IMG/VR virus record: IMGVR_UViG_3300027782_000037
Coordinates: 93,277-157,276 of that record
DNA: 64,000 bases
Strand: one strand, 5' to 3'
From: a virus
A program made the position numbers and the translations under genes. Each line of letters begins with the position of its first letter. The stretch's first letter is position 1. Of the stretch, positions 61,366-64,000 are shown piece after piece. Below the pieces are notes generated by a model. It was given only the letters and a program-made list of their open reading frames with translations. It ran no database searches and was not told the origin of the DNA.

Positions 61366-64000
61366 TGGCCGCAACAATTCGTTCTGTTGATTTTTTACCG
61401 GAAATCTTTCAAACTCCGGCAAACAAGCAGTTTTTATCAGCGACACTTGATCAGTTAATACAAGAACCCAAGTATAAACAGACTCAAGGGTTTATTGGTC
61501 GAAAGGTTGGCCCCGGTGTTAATCCCACAGATAATTATGTCATTGAACCCACGGTACTACGTAACAATTATCAATTGGAACCCGGTGTGGTTAGTGTGGA
61601 TCCCAATACGGCTAAAGTTATCGATGGTATCACTTATCCTGGTATACTATCCGCAATCGGCACGGAAGGTGGGTTTACTAATCAGGCTGATAGATTATTT
61701 GAAAGTGAATATTATACCTGGGATCCTTTCGTAGATTTTGACAAGTATAATAACTATGCTCAGTATTTTTGGTTACCTAATGGTCCAGATACGGTCACTG
61801 TGGCGTCAACTTATGTACCAACAGAAGAAACATTTACGGTTACACGCAGTAATGGTGCATATACGTTTACCGGTTATGATGGTAATAACCCGTCGCTGAC
61901 CTTGGTTCGAAATGGAAACTATAGTTTTGTTGTGGCACAGAATCAAGCAGCAACTATTCAATATCGTGTAACAAATAATGGCACTAGTAGTTGGAATATT
62001 AATTTTCAGACTAATCCAACGTTAACTCTTATTCGAGGCAACACCTATATTTTTAATCTGGTGCAGACCGCAGCCTTGTCTTTCTATATTAAGACACAAG
62101 TTAGCTTTGGTACAACTAATCTCTGGAATTCTGGAGTAATCAACAATGGTGGTACACAAGGTCTGGTTACATTTACCGTTCCACAGGATGCTCCTGATAC
62201 TCTTTACTATTGCAATGATTTAGAATATAACCTACAAGGTCAGTTTGATATCGTCAGTGCTGAACCAGGAACCGGTCCGGATTTTTGGATACAATCAGAA
62301 CCTGGGGTAGATGGTCTATTACCTTGGTCACGTAATATCAGTAGTCGTGGTGTGCTGGGGGTAGTAAACAACGGTATAGATTTAGGAACAGTAACGTTCA
62401 ATGTACCTGCATCTACCGCACAGAATTTTTATTATTCTTTGCCCTTTATTGGCTACCCTACTGCCACAACTGGACAGGTAAATTTAATCTGCGACTCAAT
62501 ACGGTATGATCAAATAAATGGTATTTTAGTTTCACAGTTTCTTGACACATATCCCAATGGTATAGACGGTATTACTAATCTTGACGGCCAAACTCTAGTG
62601 TTTACTTCACAATCGTCGGATCCGGCAGTAGGTGGATGGTACAATGTGCAACCTTTCGATCCCTTACCAACAGGCGATGATTTTCAAACAGGTGCGTACG
62701 ACACTACTGGATTTGCCGAAGCTATTCCAATAACCGATCCTGCGGTACAATCAAGTCTATGGCAAATAGAATATGTAAGTGACGCCAATGGGGTACCTTT
62801 TATTCAGCTTAATAGTATCCTGCCGATAGATAATTCAACACAATTTATTGTTACCTCTGGTACTCAATACGTTAATACACAATGGTATAAAAATTCTTCG
62901 GGAATTATTACTGAGATGCCGTTACTTACTGCGGCATTACCACAGTTATACTATCAGGATAGTGAAGATCCAAGTATATTTGGTGTAATTAATTTAATCG
63001 AAAGCAATATTAACCCTCCGGTAGCAGCATTATCTATTACTGCGGTTACGTCTACTGGATCTCAAGTAACATTGACGTTTGCAGAACAATCTTCTGCTCC
63101 CTATTCTATCGGTAGTACCATTATTGTATCAAACATTTCTCCATCTGGATACAATGGCAACTATACAGTAATTGCATGTACCACATCAACAGTAACTTAT
63201 GCAAGCACTTACACTGGTACATATAGTAGCGGCGGTGTAATAAATTCTATTAGTATTAATTCTTACATCAATGTTGATACTGACATCTTAGGACAAACAA
63301 ACTATACCAGTCCAAACGGTGTACAATTCACCAACGGACTTAAAGTTATATTTGAAGGTACTGTATATCCCGAATCTTATGTTAATAATACCTATTATGT
63401 GCAGGGTGTAGGATCCGGTATTCAATTAGTGTCCGTGGATAACCTAATAGTAGTGGAACCCTATTCGACCGACACCAATGGCCAGCCCATTGTTCCCGAT
63501 TACATGACTATTAACATGGCCAGTCCGGATCTTAATCCTTGGTCTCGAGGTAATCGCTGGTTTCATGCTGATGTTATTGATTATGCCGCAGCAATAAATG
63601 ACGTCGAACCGGTATACACCAATTTACAACGGGCAAATCGTCCTATTTTAGAATTTAGAGCCGGTACTAAGTTATATAATTTTGGAACTCAAGGAATTCC
63701 TGCGGTTGACATTATTGATTTTACTCAGACTGATGCACTATTAAATGTTAATGGACAAACTGGGTATGGATCCAATGGATATACTTTCGTGCAGGGCAGT
63801 CTGGTAATTTTTGCAGCTGATAATAACCCCAATGTTCGTAATCAAGTATATACTGTAAACTTTATTACTCCAGCGCCATCTGCTACCCCGGTTATTAATT
63901 TAGTTCCGACTAGTTATAGTCCTGTATTATATAATCAGACGACGGTATGTCGTAATGGACTCACTTTACCTATTGTCGATATAGTTGGTACTGGCACCTC
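61365..64000 (+). CDS. Large baseplate wedge protein, probably gp7-like (3' end outside window)
   Basis: Open from the ATG at 61365 to the window end (878 codons seen). GGAG lies seven bases upstream and the ATG overlaps the gp6 stop. It starts MAATIRSVDFLPEIFQTPANKQFLSATLDQLIQEPKYKQTQGFIGRKVGPGVNPTDNYVIEP, then YQLEPGVVSVD, DGITYPGILSAIGTEGGFTNQADRLFESEYYTWDPFVDFDKYNNYAQYFWLPNGPD. This opening is shared by very large structural proteins downstream of gp6 in aquatic T4-like phages. In T4 the gene after gp6 is gp7, so a gp7-type wedge role is likely. Mostly beta-structured, Asn/Thr-rich. Gene is incomplete here. Confidence 0.75.
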   Translation, partial: MAATIRSVDFLPEIFQTPANKQFLSATLDQLIQEPKYKQTQGFIGRKVGPGVNPTDNYVIEPTVLRNNYQLEPGVVSVDPNTAKVIDGITYPGILSAIGTEGGFTNQADRLFESEYYTWDPFVDFDKYNNYAQYFWLPNGPDTVTVASTYVPTEETFTVTRSNGAYTFTGYDGNNPSLTLVRNGNYSFVVAQNQAATIQYRVTNNGTSSWNINFQTNPTLTLIRGNTYIFNLVQTAALSFYIKTQVSFGTTNLWNSGVINNGGTQGLVTFTVPQDAPDTLYYCNDLEYNLQGQFDIVSAEPGTGPDFWIQSEPGVDGLLPWSRNISSRGVLGVVNNGIDLGTVTFNVPASTAQNFYYSLPFIGYPTATTGQVNLICDSIRYDQINGILVSQFLDTYPNGIDGITNLDGQTLVFTSQSSDPAVGGWYNVQPFDPLPTGDDFQTGAYDTTGFAEAIPITDPAVQSSLWQIEYVSDANGVPFIQLNSILPIDNSTQFIVTSGTQYVNTQWYKNSSGIITEMPLLTAALPQLYYQDSEDPSIFGVINLIESNINPPVAALSITAVTSTGSQVTLTFAEQSSAPYSIGSTIIVSNISPSGYNGNYTVIACTTSTVTYASTYTGTYSSGGVINSISINSYINVDTDILGQTNYTSPNGVQFTNGLKVIFEGTVYPESYVNNTYYVQGVGSGIQLVSVDNLIVVEPYSTDTNGQPIVPDYMTINMASPDLNPWSRGNRWFHADVIDYAAAINDVEPVYTNLQRANRPILEFRAGTKLYNFGTQGIPAVDIIDFTQTDALLNVNGQTGYGSNGYTFVQGSLVIFAADNNPNVRNQVYTVNFITPAPSATPVINLVPTSYSPVLYNQTTVCRNGLTLPIVDIVGTGT

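Overview
The window is part of the genome of a T4-like myovirus (contractile-tailed phage, structural and late-gene side). The evidence is a recognisable set of T4-type genes: capsid genes gp20 to gp23, recombination genes gp46/gp47, the late sigma factor gp55, and baseplate genes gp5, gp6, gp25, gp26, gp53 and a gp51-like gene. A-T-rich late-promoter-like boxes (NTAAATA, once a perfect TATAAATA) lie before many genes. GC is moderate (about 37% in one hand-counted 60-base coding stretch). The fibre proteins resemble those of aquatic T4-like phages of the cyanophage/pelagiphage type. The host cannot be named from this sequence.

Layout. (1) Positions 1-26,400, minus strand: an unusually large tail-fibre locus of about 25 kb. 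It holds very long repetitive fibre proteins (1,649, 1,111, 1,509 and 1,775 aa) built from G-N-(I/V)-x-x-A-G-L-I-S-A-T-type repeats. It also holds a kelch-propeller protein, a LamG-like protein, a beta-helix protein and several small accessory proteins. (2) 26,500-29,200: an accessory block with a plus-strand TPR/glycosyltransferase gene, a glycine-rich adhesin-like gene and a NUMOD-bearing GIY-YIG endonuclease. (3) 29,300-38,800, minus: the capsid cassette, in transcription order portal gp20, a small gene, two large probable head-internal proteins, an acidic core protein, protease gp21, scaffold gp22 and major capsid gp23. (4) 38,800-43,300, minus: two paralogous tape-measure-like proteins ending in different peptidoglycan-active domains (GH19-like and M15-like). 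(5) 43,300-44,600, plus: gp26, a gp51-like gene in the -1 frame after a slippery heptamer, and a DUF2061 membrane protein. (6) 44,614-45,046: the only long gene-free stretch, GC-rich with several perfect hairpins. (7) 45,000-49,300, minus: a GIY-YIG protein, gp46, gp47 and gp55. (8) 49,400-64,000, plus: the baseplate operon with a tube-cap-like gene, gp53, a hub-like protein apparently split in two, gp5 without a lysozyme domain, an Ala/Ser-rich protein, gp25, a very long gp6, and the start of a large wedge protein that runs off the window.

How it works together. gp55 would direct late transcription from the TAAATA boxes, and gp46/gp47 support recombination-dependent replication. gp20 to gp23 build the head. 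The baseplate genes build the injection machine. Because gp5 lacks its usual lysozyme, cell-wall degradation probably rests on the two tape-measure-like proteins. The repetitive fibre genes and the kelch protein are the likely host-recognition apparatus and look built for recombination between repeats. The most unusual items are the fibre locus, the LamG-into-scaffold insertion, the gp26/gp51 slippery overlap and the structured gene-free region next to the GIY-YIG gene.
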